15,451 bases of DNA from JABFRZ01 sp036376275 (GTDB lineage Bacteria; Planctomycetota; UBA1135; GCA-002686595): the NCBI GenBank assembly GCA_036376275.1, contig DASVAP010000081.1:1-15451 (forward strand), read 5' to 3'. This document shows, piece after piece, positions 1 through 6,964 of this stretch. The translations under genes were made by a program, and so were the position numbers. Position 1 is the first letter of the stretch. Every line of letters begins with the position of its first letter. Under the pieces are notes generated by a model. The model searched no databases. It saw only the letters and a program-made list of their open reading frames with translations, and had not been told where the DNA came from.

Positions 1-152
1 TGATGGCCCCGCCGGCCCCCGAGGGCTTCGAGTGGCCGCTCGGGCTGCTCTACCTCGTGTGGGCCGTGGCGGTGGCGCTCCTGTGGGGCCCCTGTCGCTG
101 GTTCGCAGGCATCAAGCAGCGCCGCCGCGACGCCTGGCTCAGCTACCTCTGA
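1..152 (+). CDS. C-terminal fragment of a multispanning membrane protein (DUF1624/acyltransferase-like)
   Basis: An open frame enters from the left edge and ends at a TGA at 150-152. The visible 50 or so residues contain one hydrophobic helix (LGLLYLVWAVAVALLWGP) followed by a short basic tail, CRWFAGIKQRRR, ending in DAWLSYL. From memory, a last transmembrane helix followed by 'CRWFA-K-RR-D-WLSYL' is the usual C-terminus of DUF1624/heparan-alpha-glucosaminide acetyltransferase-like membrane proteins, so that family is my best guess. The start lies outside the window. An in-frame ATG at position 3 is probably internal, because the remaining peptide would be only a tail. Family assignment from 50 residues is tentative; that it is the end of a real membrane protein is fairly safe. 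Confidence 0.6.
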   Translation, partial: MAPPAPEGFEWPLGLLYLVWAVAVALLWGPCRWFAGIKQRRRDAWLSYL

Positions 153-250
153 TCGATCCCCACGACCTTTCGACTCGAGGGCACCGCCACGCCCGGACGG
201 CAACGGATCTGCCCGCCGTGTCCGGCGCAGGCCCCAGCGGGAGGAGCGCG

Positions 251-256
251 TAGGAT
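251..256 (+). promoter_or_regulatory. -10 hexamer TAGGAT, leaderless-type promoter of sfsA
   Basis: TAGGAT stands out in GC-rich sequence and ends 7 nt before the GTG at 264. A transcript starting 6-7 nt after a -10 box would begin at or next to that GTG, so the mRNA would be leaderless. No clear -35 is visible. The same arrangement recurs at several other genes in this window. The AGGA inside the hexamer could also be read as a weak ribosome binding site. Confidence 0.5.
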
Positions 257-263
257 TGCGCCC

Positions 264-1055
264 GTGCGCTTCCCCGCTCCGCCGCTCCAGGGCCGGCTCG
301 TGCGCCGCTACCAGCGCTTCTTCGCCGAGGTCGAGCTCGACGACGGCGCGCGCCTCGTGGCCCACTGTCCGAACACCGGCAGCCTGATCGGCTGCAAGGA
401 ACCGGGCAGCCGCGTGTGGCTGCGCGATTCGGGCAAGCCGGAGCGCAAGCTGCGCTTCACGTGGCAGGCAGTCGAGGTCGGGCGCGCGTGGGTCAACGTG
501 GACACGTCGCTGCCGAACCGGGTCGTGGCCGAGGCCGTGGCGGCCGGTGGAGTGCCGGAACTGTCCGGCTACGCGACCCTGCGCCGCGAGGCGCCCTACG
601 GGCGCGGCTCGCGCATCGACCTCCTGCTGGAGGACGAGGCGCGCGGGAGCTGCCACGTCGAGGTGAAGTGCACGACCTACGCCGAGGGCCGCGTGGCGCT
701 CTTCCCGGACGCGGTGACCGAGCGCGGCACTCGCCACCTGGGCGAGCTGGCGCGCCTCGCCCGCGCCGGCCGGCGCGCGGTGCAGTTCTTCTTCGTCGCG
801 CGTGCGGACGTCGAGGCGTTCCGCCCGGCTGACGACATCGACGCGGAGTACGGCCGTGCGCTGCGCCGCGCGGTGGCGGCCGGGGTCGAGGTCCTGGCCT
901 GGACGGCGCGCGTCGAGGCGCGGCGCCTGGAGCTGCTCGCGCCGCTGCCGCTCGAGATCGCCCGGCGTGGGCAGCCCAGGTCGGGTTCCGCGCGCAGCCG
1001 CGCGGCCGCGCACGCTCCCGACTATCCTGCCGCGCCATGGACAAGACCATGCTGA
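264..1055 (+). CDS. sfsA: SfsA family protein (sugar fermentation stimulation protein homologue)
   Basis: The protein has 263 aa; typical SfsA proteins have about 235. Family signatures are visible in order: CPNTGS (35-40) in the N-terminal OB-fold-like part, SRIDLLL (116-122), EVKCTTY (133-139), and FPDAVTERGTRHL (147-159). D119 with E133-V-K135 fits the PD-(D/E)xK nuclease-like core proposed for SfsA. E. coli SfsA was named for stimulating maltose metabolism, but its biochemical role is not settled; it is cytoplasmic and binds or cleaves nucleic acid at most. I chose the GTG at 264 because the homologous region begins almost at once and a TAGGAT box lies 7 nt upstream. The core ends near residue 232. 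The last 31 residues are low-complexity Arg/Ala/Pro, run through the promoter of the next gene, and overlap its coding region by 19 nt, so the tail looks like a lost stop codon rather than a domain. Confidence 0.93.
   Translation: MRFPAPPLQGRLVRRYQRFFAEVELDDGARLVAHCPNTGSLIGCKEPGSRVWLRDSGKPERKLRFTWQAVEVGRAWVNVDTSLPNRVVAEAVAAGGVPELSGYATLRREAPYGRGSRIDLLLEDEARGSCHVEVKCTTYAEGRVALFPDAVTERGTRHLGELARLARAGRRAVQFFFVARADVEAFRPADDIDAEYGRALRRAVAAGVEVLAWTARVEARRLELLAPLPLEIARRGQPRSGSARSRAAAHAPDYPAAPWTRPC
1023..1028 (+). promoter_or_regulatory. -10 hexamer TATCCT, leaderless-type promoter of the DUF4239 gene
   Basis: TATCCT ends 8 nt before the ATG at 1037. It lies inside the C-terminal extension of sfsA, where it encodes part of Asp-Tyr-Pro. 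There is no Shine-Dalgarno sequence between it and the start codon. The hexamer is identical to those before the genes starting at 9591 and 14678 (minus). Confidence 0.5.
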
Positions 1056-1801
1056 TCGCGCTCGCCCCGCCGGCCCTCTTCCTGGTCCTGCTGGCGGCGC
1101 TCGAGCTCGGCACCCGCGCCGGGCGGCGCCTGCTCGCGCTGGACCCCGAGGTCTCCAAGGGCACGACCGCCGCCGACGGCCTCGTCTACGCGCTGCTCGG
1201 CCTCCTGATCGCCTTCACCTTCTCGGGCGCCGCGAACCGCTTCGATCGGCGCCGCGACCAGATCGTGGCCGAGGCCAACGCGCTGGGCACGGCCTGGCTG
1301 CGGCTCGACCTCCTGCCGTCGGAGCAGCCGGACGTCCGGGAGCGCTTCCGGGCCTACTTCGACGCGCGCCTCGCGCTGTACGAGGTGCCACGCGACGAGG
1401 AGTCGCTCCGCGCCGCGCTGGAGGTCGCGCAGCGACGCCAGGACGAGCTGTGGGCCGCGGCCGTGCAGGGCTGCAGCGCGGAGCTCGGGCTCGCGATGCC
1501 CGTCCTGCCGCCGCTCAACGAGTGCTTCGACATCGCCGGCGAGCGCACGGCCGCCATCCTCGCGCACCCGCCGGCCGCGATCTTCTGGCTGCTCGTGCTG
1601 CTCTCCCTCGGCGGATCGTTCCTGGCCGGGCAGTCGATGGCGGTCGCCAAGACGAGCCTGCTGCGCCACCGCCTCCTGTTCGCCGGCGTGCTGGCGGTGA
1701 CCTTCTACCTGATCCTCGACCTCGAGTACCCGCGCATGGGTCTCCTGCGTCTCGACGGCCACGACGCGGTCCTGCACGCGTTGCGGGCGACGCTGGGCTG
1801 A
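1037..1801 (+). CDS. DUF4239 family membrane protein (bestrophin-like)
   Basis: This 254-aa inner-membrane protein has four predicted helices: about 5-24, 46-66, 178-198 and 211-229. A soluble helical segment (about 70-175) separates the two pairs. The features I associate with DUF4239 are present: a conserved 'LLGLLIAFTFSGAANRFDRRR' stretch (about 53-73) followed by EANALGTAWLRLDLL (79-93), and DLEYPRMGLLRLD (228-240) after the last helix. DUF4239 is annotated as bestrophin-like, but no transport activity has been assigned. The ATG at 1037 is supported by the first transmembrane helix starting immediately after it and by a TATCCT box 8 nt upstream. It overlaps the 3' end of sfsA by 19 nt but appears to have its own promoter, so coupling to sfsA is possible but not required. 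Confidence 0.85.
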   Translation: MDKTMLIALAPPALFLVLLAALELGTRAGRRLLALDPEVSKGTTAADGLVYALLGLLIAFTFSGAANRFDRRRDQIVAEANALGTAWLRLDLLPSEQPDVRERFRAYFDARLALYEVPRDEESLRAALEVAQRRQDELWAAAVQGCSAELGLAMPVLPPLNECFDIAGERTAAILAHPPAAIFWLLVLLSLGGSFLAGQSMAVAKTSLLRHRLLFAGVLAVTFYLILDLEYPRMGLLRLDGHDAVLHALRATLG

Positions 1802-1850
1802 ACCGGAGCGCGCGGGCACGGCCGAGGCTGCCGTATCGGAGGCCGGGCGG

Positions 1851-1856
1851 TAGACT
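1851..1856 (+). promoter_or_regulatory. -10 hexamer TAGACT, leaderless-type promoter of the M64 peptidase gene
   Basis: TAGACT ends 7 nt before the ATG at 1864, in the 62-nt gap after the DUF4239 gene. A CTGCCG at 1828-1833 lies 17 nt upstream and could be a weak -35, but the match is poor. No ribosome binding site lies between the hexamer and the ATG. Confidence 0.45.
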
Positions 1857-1863
1857 GCGCCCC

Positions 1864-3252
1864 ATGGCGGCCGTCGGCTGGCTCGCGGCTCTGGGGGGGC
1901 TCGCACCGGGTCTCCTCGCGCCCCAGGAGGACCCGAAGGAGTGGCTCGCGCGCGCCGAGGCCCTGGCCTGCGCCGGACGGCACGTGGAGGCGCGCCGCGA
2001 GTACGAGAAGCTGGCCAAGACCCACGCCGGAACACCCGAGGGCCGGCGCGCCGGCGAGCGCACGCTGCCGACCGCGCTGCTCGGCTCCTGCATGCTGGTC
2101 GCGAACGGCCCGAGCTCCAACCGCGTCGACGTGGTGCTGCTGGGCGACGGCTACGAGCTCGAGCACCAGCGTGCCTTCGACGAGCTGGCCGAGGACGTGC
2201 CGCCGCTGTTCGAGCGCGTCGAGCCCTTCCGCGAGTACTGGAGCTACCTCAACTTCGTGCGCGGCGTGTGCCTCTCGGCCCAGGGCGGCATCGACGGCTT
2301 CGGGCGCGAGTACGACACGCTCCTCGGCGGCCACACGCTGCCGACCGACTCGGGCCACGTGGGCATCGACCGCCATCGCGTGCACGAGCTCCTGCGCGAG
2401 ATCCCCGGCGCCGACGGGGTCGCGGTCGTGTTCGTGAAGCTGGGCGTGGCCGGCACCGGCGGCGGCGGCGTGGCCGTGATCGGCGGACGCGACGCGCGCA
2501 CGGTGATCCACGAGTGGGGCCACGCCTTCGCCGGGCTCGGCGACGAGTACTCGACGCACACCCACAAGCGCGGACCGGTGCACGACAGCGTCAACATCTC
2601 CTCGGTCGAGGACGAGGAGCAGGTCCCCTGGCGCCACTGGCTGGAGGCGCGCCACCCGAGCGTCGGCGTGTACGAGGGCGCCGCCGGCCAGCCGATGTAC
2701 GCCTGGCGCCCGACCGCCAGCGGCTGCGTGATGAACGACGGCGAGCGCTTCTGCCCGGTGTGCCTCGAGGCGTTGCTCCTGCGCGTCTACTCGATCGTCG
2801 ACCCGATCGAGGAGGTCTCGCCGCCCGCGCCCCCGCCCGGGATCCGCGAGCCGATCCTGCTGTGGGACGCCCCGGTCGAGATCCGCGTGCGCACGATGAA
2901 GCCCGCCACGCACGACCTCGACGTGAGCTGGTGGATCGAGCCGGCCGCGAACTACCCGCTCTCGGGCACCGGCGCGACCCTGCAGCCGCCCGAGCGCAAG
3001 GCCTCGACCGACCGCCGCCAGCGCGGCCCGCTGCGCGACATGCCATCACGCCCGACGATGCGCCACGGCACCGGCCAGGACGCGCTGGCCGTCCTACGCC
3101 TCTCGCGCGACGACCTGAAGCCCGGGCTCTACCGCATCACCTGCCGCGTGCGCGACACGACCGAGCTGCGCGGCGAGAAGTTCCCGTGGGTCCTGAAGGA
3201 CGACCTGGATCTGCTCGAGAGCGAGCGGATCTGGTGGCTCGAGGTGCGGTAG
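1864..3252 (+). CDS. M64 family (IgA-peptidase-like) metallopeptidase, probably exported
   Basis: The protein has 462 aa. The key motif is HEWGHAFAGLGDEY (216-229): two zinc-binding histidines, the catalytic Glu217, and a downstream Asp-Glu pair, as in peptidase family M64. A second conserved patch, CVMNDGERFCPVC (288-300), fits the Met-turn region with its cysteines. Residues 85-95 (SNRVDVVLLGDGY) match the usual entry into the M64 domain. Residues 23-64 form one TPR-like helical pair (AEALACAGRHVEARREYEKL). Beyond about 325 a beta-rich C-terminal region follows. The first 20 residues are hydrophobic and could be a signal peptide, though they lack a basic n-region, so export is likely but not certain. 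The open frame extends far upstream to 802, but the ATG at 1864 sits 7 nt after a TAGACT box and upstream sequence is only sfsA/DUF4239 shadow. A run of seven G at 1893-1899 lies in the signal region. Confidence 0.88.
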   Translation: MAAVGWLAALGGLAPGLLAPQEDPKEWLARAEALACAGRHVEARREYEKLAKTHAGTPEGRRAGERTLPTALLGSCMLVANGPSSNRVDVVLLGDGYELEHQRAFDELAEDVPPLFERVEPFREYWSYLNFVRGVCLSAQGGIDGFGREYDTLLGGHTLPTDSGHVGIDRHRVHELLREIPGADGVAVVFVKLGVAGTGGGGVAVIGGRDARTVIHEWGHAFAGLGDEYSTHTHKRGPVHDSVNISSVEDEEQVPWRHWLEARHPSVGVYEGAAGQPMYAWRPTASGCVMNDGERFCPVCLEALLLRVYSIVDPIEEVSPPAPPPGIREPILLWDAPVEIRVRTMKPATHDLDVSWWIEPAANYPLSGTGATLQPPERKASTDRRQRGPLRDMPSRPTMRHGTGQDALAVLRLSRDDLKPGLYRITCRVRDTTELRGEKFPWVLKDDLDLLESERIWWLEVR

Positions 3253-3269
3253 CCGATCGTCAGATCGGC
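3252..3269 (+). terminator. Hairpin after the M64 gene
   Basis: There is a perfect 7-bp stem, GCCGATC / GATCGGC, with loop GTCA. It begins on the last base of the M64 stop codon. No T-tract follows, which is common in GC-rich genomes. It probably ends or protects the M64 transcript. Confidence 0.5.
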
Positions 3270-3296
3270 CACGGATCTCGCCGTCAGCGTGACCGC

Positions 3297-3315
3297 ACCG
3301 GCTCTGTGAGCCGGT
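3297..3315 (-). terminator. Hairpin after the minus-strand FG-GAP gene
   Basis: There is a perfect 8-bp stem, ACCGGCTC / GAGCCGGT, with loop TGT. It lies 7 nt beyond the stop codon of the minus-strand gene ending at 3323. Together with the hairpin at 3252-3269 it fills the 70-nt gap between two convergent genes, one hairpin per gene. No T-tract is visible. Confidence 0.5.
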
Positions 3316-3322
3316 ACGCGAC

Positions 3323-5992
3323 TCACCGCGGCCAGTCCCCGAAGCGGACCTCGAGCCCGTTCGTTGCGCTCACCCCCGTGCTGGCGCCCGGATCGAGCAG
3401 GACGACCTGGAACAGGAACGTCCGCCCGATCAGCGAGGCCTTGACGGGGATGCGGTGTCGCAGGGTCCCGGCGGCCGCGACGCCCGGCGCACCCCCGAGC
3501 GTGATGAAGCGCGCGACGTTGCCCGGATCGACCAGGCGCCGGAACCCGGCATCGGGGACGTCGGTCCGGCTCGTGCCGATGAGCACGAACCCGCTGGCGC
3601 CGCCGCGGCCGCGCGCGATGACGAGCTCCACCCGCCCGCGCGCCGGCCCCCCGGAGCCGAGGATCGGGAACCGGCCGCCGGTGCCGCTCGTCGCGGCATC
3701 GAGCCCGTACTGCACGAGGGCCCCGTCGGCGGGCCCGTCGAAGAGCAGGTTCCGGAACATCTGCGGGCCGCGCGCGTCGACGTCTCCGTCCCCGTCGAGG
3801 TCGGCAAAGAACTCGACCGGGTAGCGCGTGATCCATTCCTGGCGCGGACCGTATTGCAGCCCCTCGAGACGTGGCCAGGCGACGATGAGCTGAGGTAGGG
3901 GCCATACTGTGTCCGTGAACCGGCGCGAGGTCAGCAGCTCCAGCCGTCCGTCGCCGTCGATGTCGCCCAGGCCGACCTGTCCGTTCAGGCCGGGGGCCGC
4001 GAGGAAGTGCGGCGCCGCGAAGCCACCGGAGAGGTGCTCGCGCAGCTCCACGACCCCGCCGGACGGGCGCGCGACGAGGAGGTCGAGGTCACCGTCCTGG
4101 TCGGCGTCCAGCAGCACCGGCAGCTCCTCGGGATCACACGGGCCGAGGTCCGAGGCCGCGAAGGCGAGTGCCGCGCCCAGGTTCTCGAGGTACACCACGC
4201 GGCCGAGGTGCTCGACGAGCAGATCCAGGTCGCCGTCGCCATCCCCGTCGCGCGGCAGGAACGGCGTGCCCGGATAGGAAGCCACGAGCGCGCCGAAGCG
4301 GGCCGTGCCGTCGTTGGGCCAGTGGCCGCCCGTGCCCAGCACGTCCACGTCGCCATCGCCATCGAGGTCGCCGCTCAGCGCACCCCCTGGGATCTGGATC
4401 GGCGAGGGCTCGATCGACGAGAGCGCGTAGGAGCCCTGGTCGGTGGCCAGGAAGAGGACCATCTCCTCGAAGCCGTAGTGGTAGGACGCGGCGAGCGCAT
4501 CGCGCAGCCCATCGCCGTCGAAGTCGCCCAGGGCGACGAGGCTCGGGGAATATGGGCTCGGCAAGTCCAGGATGAGCGAGCGTGCGACAAAGGTCCCGTC
4601 CCCGCTGTTGAGCGCAACCCGGTTCGGGCCCGTCAGATCGAGATCGCCGTCCCCGTCCCAGTCCTCGACCGCGTCCCAGGGCGACCCATCGTATTCGGAC
4701 CGCGGAGGCACCGACGTGCGCAGCGGGAAGGTCCCGTCACCCGAGTAGGTGGAATGCCGGCAGAGCACGTCGAGGTGTCCGTCCCCGTCGAAATCGCGCA
4801 CGTGCAGGGGGGAGTAGTTACCCCCCCCGCCCGAGAGCTGCGCGCCCGCGGGCTCGAAGTGCACACCGTCGGTGTTCTCCAGCCAGGCGAAGCTCGGGAA
4901 GACGAGGTCGAGGTCGCCGTCCGCATCCCAGTCGGCGAGCTCGGCTTCAGTCGGGTAGGGCCGATCGAAGACCGGGTTCTCGAAGACCTGGGGCGGCATG
5001 GGATCGAAGCCCGCGCCGTTCCCCAGGAAGACTTGCAGACGGAACTCATATGGATTCGGGTCAGAACTCGTGGTTTCCAGGCTAAGCACGATGTCCGTGC
5101 GCCCGTCGCCGTCGATATCGCCCGCCCGGTGGCGCTGGTTGATGTTGTGGAACGAGCTCGTCAGCGGGACGGTCGTATCGAGCACGGGGGTCCCGTTCAC
5201 GGTGCGGAAGACCTGCAGCGCATCGAAGGTCACGAAGGTCCCGCCCAGGACGTCGGTGATCCCGTCGCCGTCCGCGTCCATGGCCGACGCGCGCATCGGG
5301 ATGTCGCCGTCGAGGACCAGGGGGGGTCCTGGGACGAAGCTCCCCCCCTCGAGGCGCCACCAGGTCAGCGCGTCCCGGTCGTCGGTGCCCGACTCGGTGT
5401 CGTGCACCAGGACGTCCGCGTCGCCGTCCCCGTCGCAGTCGCCGAGCAGGAAGGTCTGCGGCGGCCCGTGGGTCGGGATCAGGAGCTCGGTGCCGAAGCT
5501 GCCATCGCCGAGCCCGAGATGGACGAGCACGCCGTCGGATACGAGCCCGCGCCTGTCGAAGCGGTCGTAGGCGAGATCGAGCACTCCGTCCCCGCTGAGG
5601 TCCGCGACGAAGGCTGTCGCGGCGAGCCTGATCTCCGCAAGGAACCAGGGAGCGAAGGCGAGCTCGTGCGCGAGCGCGAACCGGCCGCTGCCGTCGTTGA
5701 GCCAGGTCTGCATCCCCGTGGGCTCCCGGAACGGATACCCGTCGGGCGGGGGCCAGGCGCATGCCAGCAGGTCCTCGTCTCCGTCACCGTCGAGGTCGCC
5801 GCTCAGGTAGGCACCCGACCTCATGGTGTCCGGCGTCTCGAGCTCGACCAGGTGGCGCGCCGCGACGAAGCCCGAGCCCGCGCGCGATGCGGGAGGCCGA
5901 ACGCGGCCGGCCTGCTGGGCCGTCGCGAGCTGGGCCGTGAACAGGGAACCCACGACCAGCGCGACCGGGGTGAGGGACGAGCGCAGGGACAT
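3323..5992 (-). CDS. Large secreted FG-GAP/VCBS repeat beta-propeller protein
   Basis: The 889-aa protein begins with a classical signal peptide (about 1-25, cut near ATA-QQ). It then carries 14 calcium-loop motifs of the type GDxDGDGxxDxx, spaced along residues about 65-755, for example GDLDGDGDEDLL, RDFDGDGHLDVL and ADLDGDGDVDAR. Such FG-GAP/VCBS repeats build calcium-stabilised beta-propellers on exported proteins; 14 motifs suit two seven-bladed propellers. The last 130 residues (about 758-889) form a Gly-rich beta domain ending FQVVLLDPGASTG-(...)-LEVRFG. I associate this with surface proteins of Planctomycetota, where it may be an anchoring or sorting domain (inference). The ATG at 5992 is chosen over upstream starts because GGAGG lies 8 nt before it and the signal peptide starts there. 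No catalytic residues are visible; ligand unknown. Confidence 0.9.
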   Translation of the reverse strand: MSLRSSLTPVALVVGSLFTAQLATAQQAGRVRPPASRAGSGFVAARHLVELETPDTMRSGAYLSGDLDGDGDEDLLACAWPPPDGYPFREPTGMQTWLNDGSGRFALAHELAFAPWFLAEIRLAATAFVADLSGDGVLDLAYDRFDRRGLVSDGVLVHLGLGDGSFGTELLIPTHGPPQTFLLGDCDGDGDADVLVHDTESGTDDRDALTWWRLEGGSFVPGPPLVLDGDIPMRASAMDADGDGITDVLGGTFVTFDALQVFRTVNGTPVLDTTVPLTSSFHNINQRHRAGDIDGDGRTDIVLSLETTSSDPNPYEFRLQVFLGNGAGFDPMPPQVFENPVFDRPYPTEAELADWDADGDLDLVFPSFAWLENTDGVHFEPAGAQLSGGGGNYSPLHVRDFDGDGHLDVLCRHSTYSGDGTFPLRTSVPPRSEYDGSPWDAVEDWDGDGDLDLTGPNRVALNSGDGTFVARSLILDLPSPYSPSLVALGDFDGDGLRDALAASYHYGFEEMVLFLATDQGSYALSSIEPSPIQIPGGALSGDLDGDGDVDVLGTGGHWPNDGTARFGALVASYPGTPFLPRDGDGDGDLDLLVEHLGRVVYLENLGAALAFAASDLGPCDPEELPVLLDADQDGDLDLLVARPSGGVVELREHLSGGFAAPHFLAAPGLNGQVGLGDIDGDGRLELLTSRRFTDTVWPLPQLIVAWPRLEGLQYGPRQEWITRYPVEFFADLDGDGDVDARGPQMFRNLLFDGPADGALVQYGLDAATSGTGGRFPILGSGGPARGRVELVIARGRGGASGFVLIGTSRTDVPDAGFRRLVDPGNVARFITLGGAPGVAAAGTLRHRIPVKASLIGRTFLFQVVLLDPGASTGVSATNGLEVRFGDWPR
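4807..4828. repeat. Facing G6 and C8 homopolymer tracts inside the FG-GAP gene
   Basis: G6 (4807-4812) and C8 (4821-4828) are separated by 8 nt and are complementary. On the coding strand this reads G8-TAACTACT-C6 and encodes SGGGGNYSP. Runs of eight G are slippage-prone in bacteria and would shift the reading frame here. Confidence 0.6.
5320..5348. repeat. Facing G7 and C7 homopolymer tracts inside the FG-GAP gene
   Basis: G7 (5320-5326) and C7 (5342-5348) are separated by 15 nt. They can pair as a 7-bp stem and encode GGSFVPGPP on the minus strand. This is the second such arrangement in the same gene. Confidence 0.6.
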
Positions 5993-6021
5993 AATGGAAA
6001 CCTCCGCAAGTAAACGGCCGG

Positions 6022-6027
6022 ATTGTA
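6022..6027 (-). promoter_or_regulatory. -10 hexamer TACAAT for the minus-strand FG-GAP gene
   Basis: On the minus strand TACAAT (five of six matches to TATAAT) lies 29 nt before the ATG at 5992. It would give a leader of about 20-25 nt containing the GGAGG ribosome binding site. No good -35 at 16-18 nt is visible. Unlike most genes here, this one would have a leader. Confidence 0.45.
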
Positions 6028-6293
6028 CATGCGGGCCGGAGCAAGGGGGTGCTCGTCTCGCGCCAGCCGGACCGAGCCCAGGACACTGGGAAGCGGCTGT
6101 ATCGGACGGCCTCACACGCCTGGAGATGCCGCCTCGCGACCGAGCGTTGGGTGGAATGCGGGCATCCCACGAACGAGCTCTCCTCGCACCCCTGGCGCCC
6201 TCTCTTCTGGTTGCGCTGGAACGCGCCGCATGCCCCCTGGCGCGGGCACCCGGATCCGCACTCGCTTCGCGGACAAAGTTCGGCCGTGCCCCG

Positions 6294-6321
6294 TTGCCGC
6301 ACCGGGGCTCCCCGCTACCCT
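6294..6321 (+). promoter_or_regulatory. Candidate promoter of the 6357/6965 unit
   Basis: TTGCCG (6294-6299) and TACCCT (6316-6321) are 16 nt apart, a plausible -35/-10 pair. Transcription would start near 6328 and give a leader of about 29 nt. The leader carries AAGGAGGTG (6345-6353), a near-perfect Shine-Dalgarno sequence 5 nt before the ATG at 6357. Confidence 0.45.
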
Positions 6322-6356
6322 CGAACCGTCCCCTGTCCCCCACCAAGGAGGTGGTC

Positions 6357-6950
6357 ATGCGAAGCGTGGTTCGAATCGGTGTCGCACTCGGGTTGGGCCT
6401 GGCGCTCACGTTCCCGTCGTCGGCGGGCACGCGCCAGTTCACGCTGGGCGAGATCCTGTCCGAGACCAAGGCGGTGGTGCACGGCGTGGTCGTGGACCAG
6501 TTCAGCCAGTGGGAGGAGTACGACGGGCACAAGATCGTGTTCACGTACTCGACGGTGCGCGTGCAGGCCGCGGACTTCCGTGGCATCTCGCCCTCGCGCC
6601 AGGTCGTCGTCCGCACGGTGGGCGGCAAGGTCGGCGACTACCAGCAGGTGCTCGTCGACGAGGCCAGCTTCCGCCTCGGCGAGGAGGTCATCGTCTTCCT
6701 GGGTGTCGAGGACGGCTGGCTGCACCCCTCGGTGGTCGGCTTCCGCCAGGGCAAGTACGGCGTGGCGCGTGACGGCTCCGGCCGCATCCTCGGCGTGCGC
6801 CAGGACGCGGGCCAGCAGCTCGAGCCCGCACAGGGCGAGGTCGCCCCGCTGATCCCGCTGGCGCGCTTCCTCGAGGACATGCGCCGCACGCGTCGCAACC
6901 TGGCGGAGGGTGATACCTCCGACGTCCACCCCCTCGTCCCCGTGCGCTAG
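6357..6950 (+). CDS. Secreted conserved protein of unknown function, partner of the adjacent matrixin
   Basis: The 197-aa protein has a signal peptide (about 1-23, MRSVVRIGVALGLGLALTFP then SSAG). The mature part begins with TLGEILSETKAVVHGVVV, continues with beta-rich segments ending in RQVVVRTVGGKVGDYQQV (81-98), then FRLGEEVIVFLG (105-116), and closes with VVGFRQGKYGV (126-136). I recall similar proteins of the pattern 'a-x-V-x-G-x-V ... GG-x-V-G ... GEE-V-V-F-L ... G-x-x-Q-G-K' encoded next to matrixins in several phyla, but I know no assigned function. The ATG at 6357 has AAGGAGGTG 5 nt upstream; the open frame extends further upstream but without such a site. The matrixin follows after 14 nt, so the two are very probably cotranscribed. 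A role as chaperone, inhibitor or co-secreted partner of the protease is inference only. Confidence 0.85.
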   Translation: MRSVVRIGVALGLGLALTFPSSAGTRQFTLGEILSETKAVVHGVVVDQFSQWEEYDGHKIVFTYSTVRVQAADFRGISPSRQVVVRTVGGKVGDYQQVLVDEASFRLGEEVIVFLGVEDGWLHPSVVGFRQGKYGVARDGSGRILGVRQDAGQQLEPAQGEVAPLIPLARFLEDMRRTRRNLAEGDTSDVHPLVPVR

Positions 6951-6964
6951 GAAGGAGCCCTGAC

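Larger units (their letters stand above)
5993..6356. other. Divergent intergenic control region
   Basis: These 364 bp separate the minus-strand FG-GAP gene from the 6357/6965 unit. At each end I see a -10-like hexamer and a strong ribosome binding site (described separately). Base composition is less extreme than in the genes. In the middle, about 6040-6290, I find no convincing gene, RNA or repeat; open frames crossing it are extensions of neighbours without start signals. Shared regulation of the flanking secreted genes is possible. Confidence 0.6.

Noticed and set aside
32..253. Short open frame at the left edge
   Set aside because: It is out of frame with the real membrane-protein C-terminus at 1-152 and then runs into noncoding sequence; Arg/Ala/Pro-rich without a start signal.
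802..1863. N-terminal extension of the M64 peptidase frame
   Set aside because: It overlaps sfsA and the DUF4239 gene in another frame with an Arg/Pro-rich sequence; the start at 1864 has a promoter hexamer and a hydrophobic leader.
4007..6013. Long plus-strand open frame (about 668 codons) with repeating V-A-V-P-V-E-like segments
   Set aside because: It is antisense to the FG-GAP gene. The repeated GDxDGDG codons read backwards as Val/Ala/Pro repeats, and there is no ribosome binding site or family match.
6368..6377. GGTTCGAATC, identical to a tRNA T-arm core
   Set aside because: It lies in the first codons of the 6357 gene; I see no acceptor stem, anticodon arm or D-arm around it.
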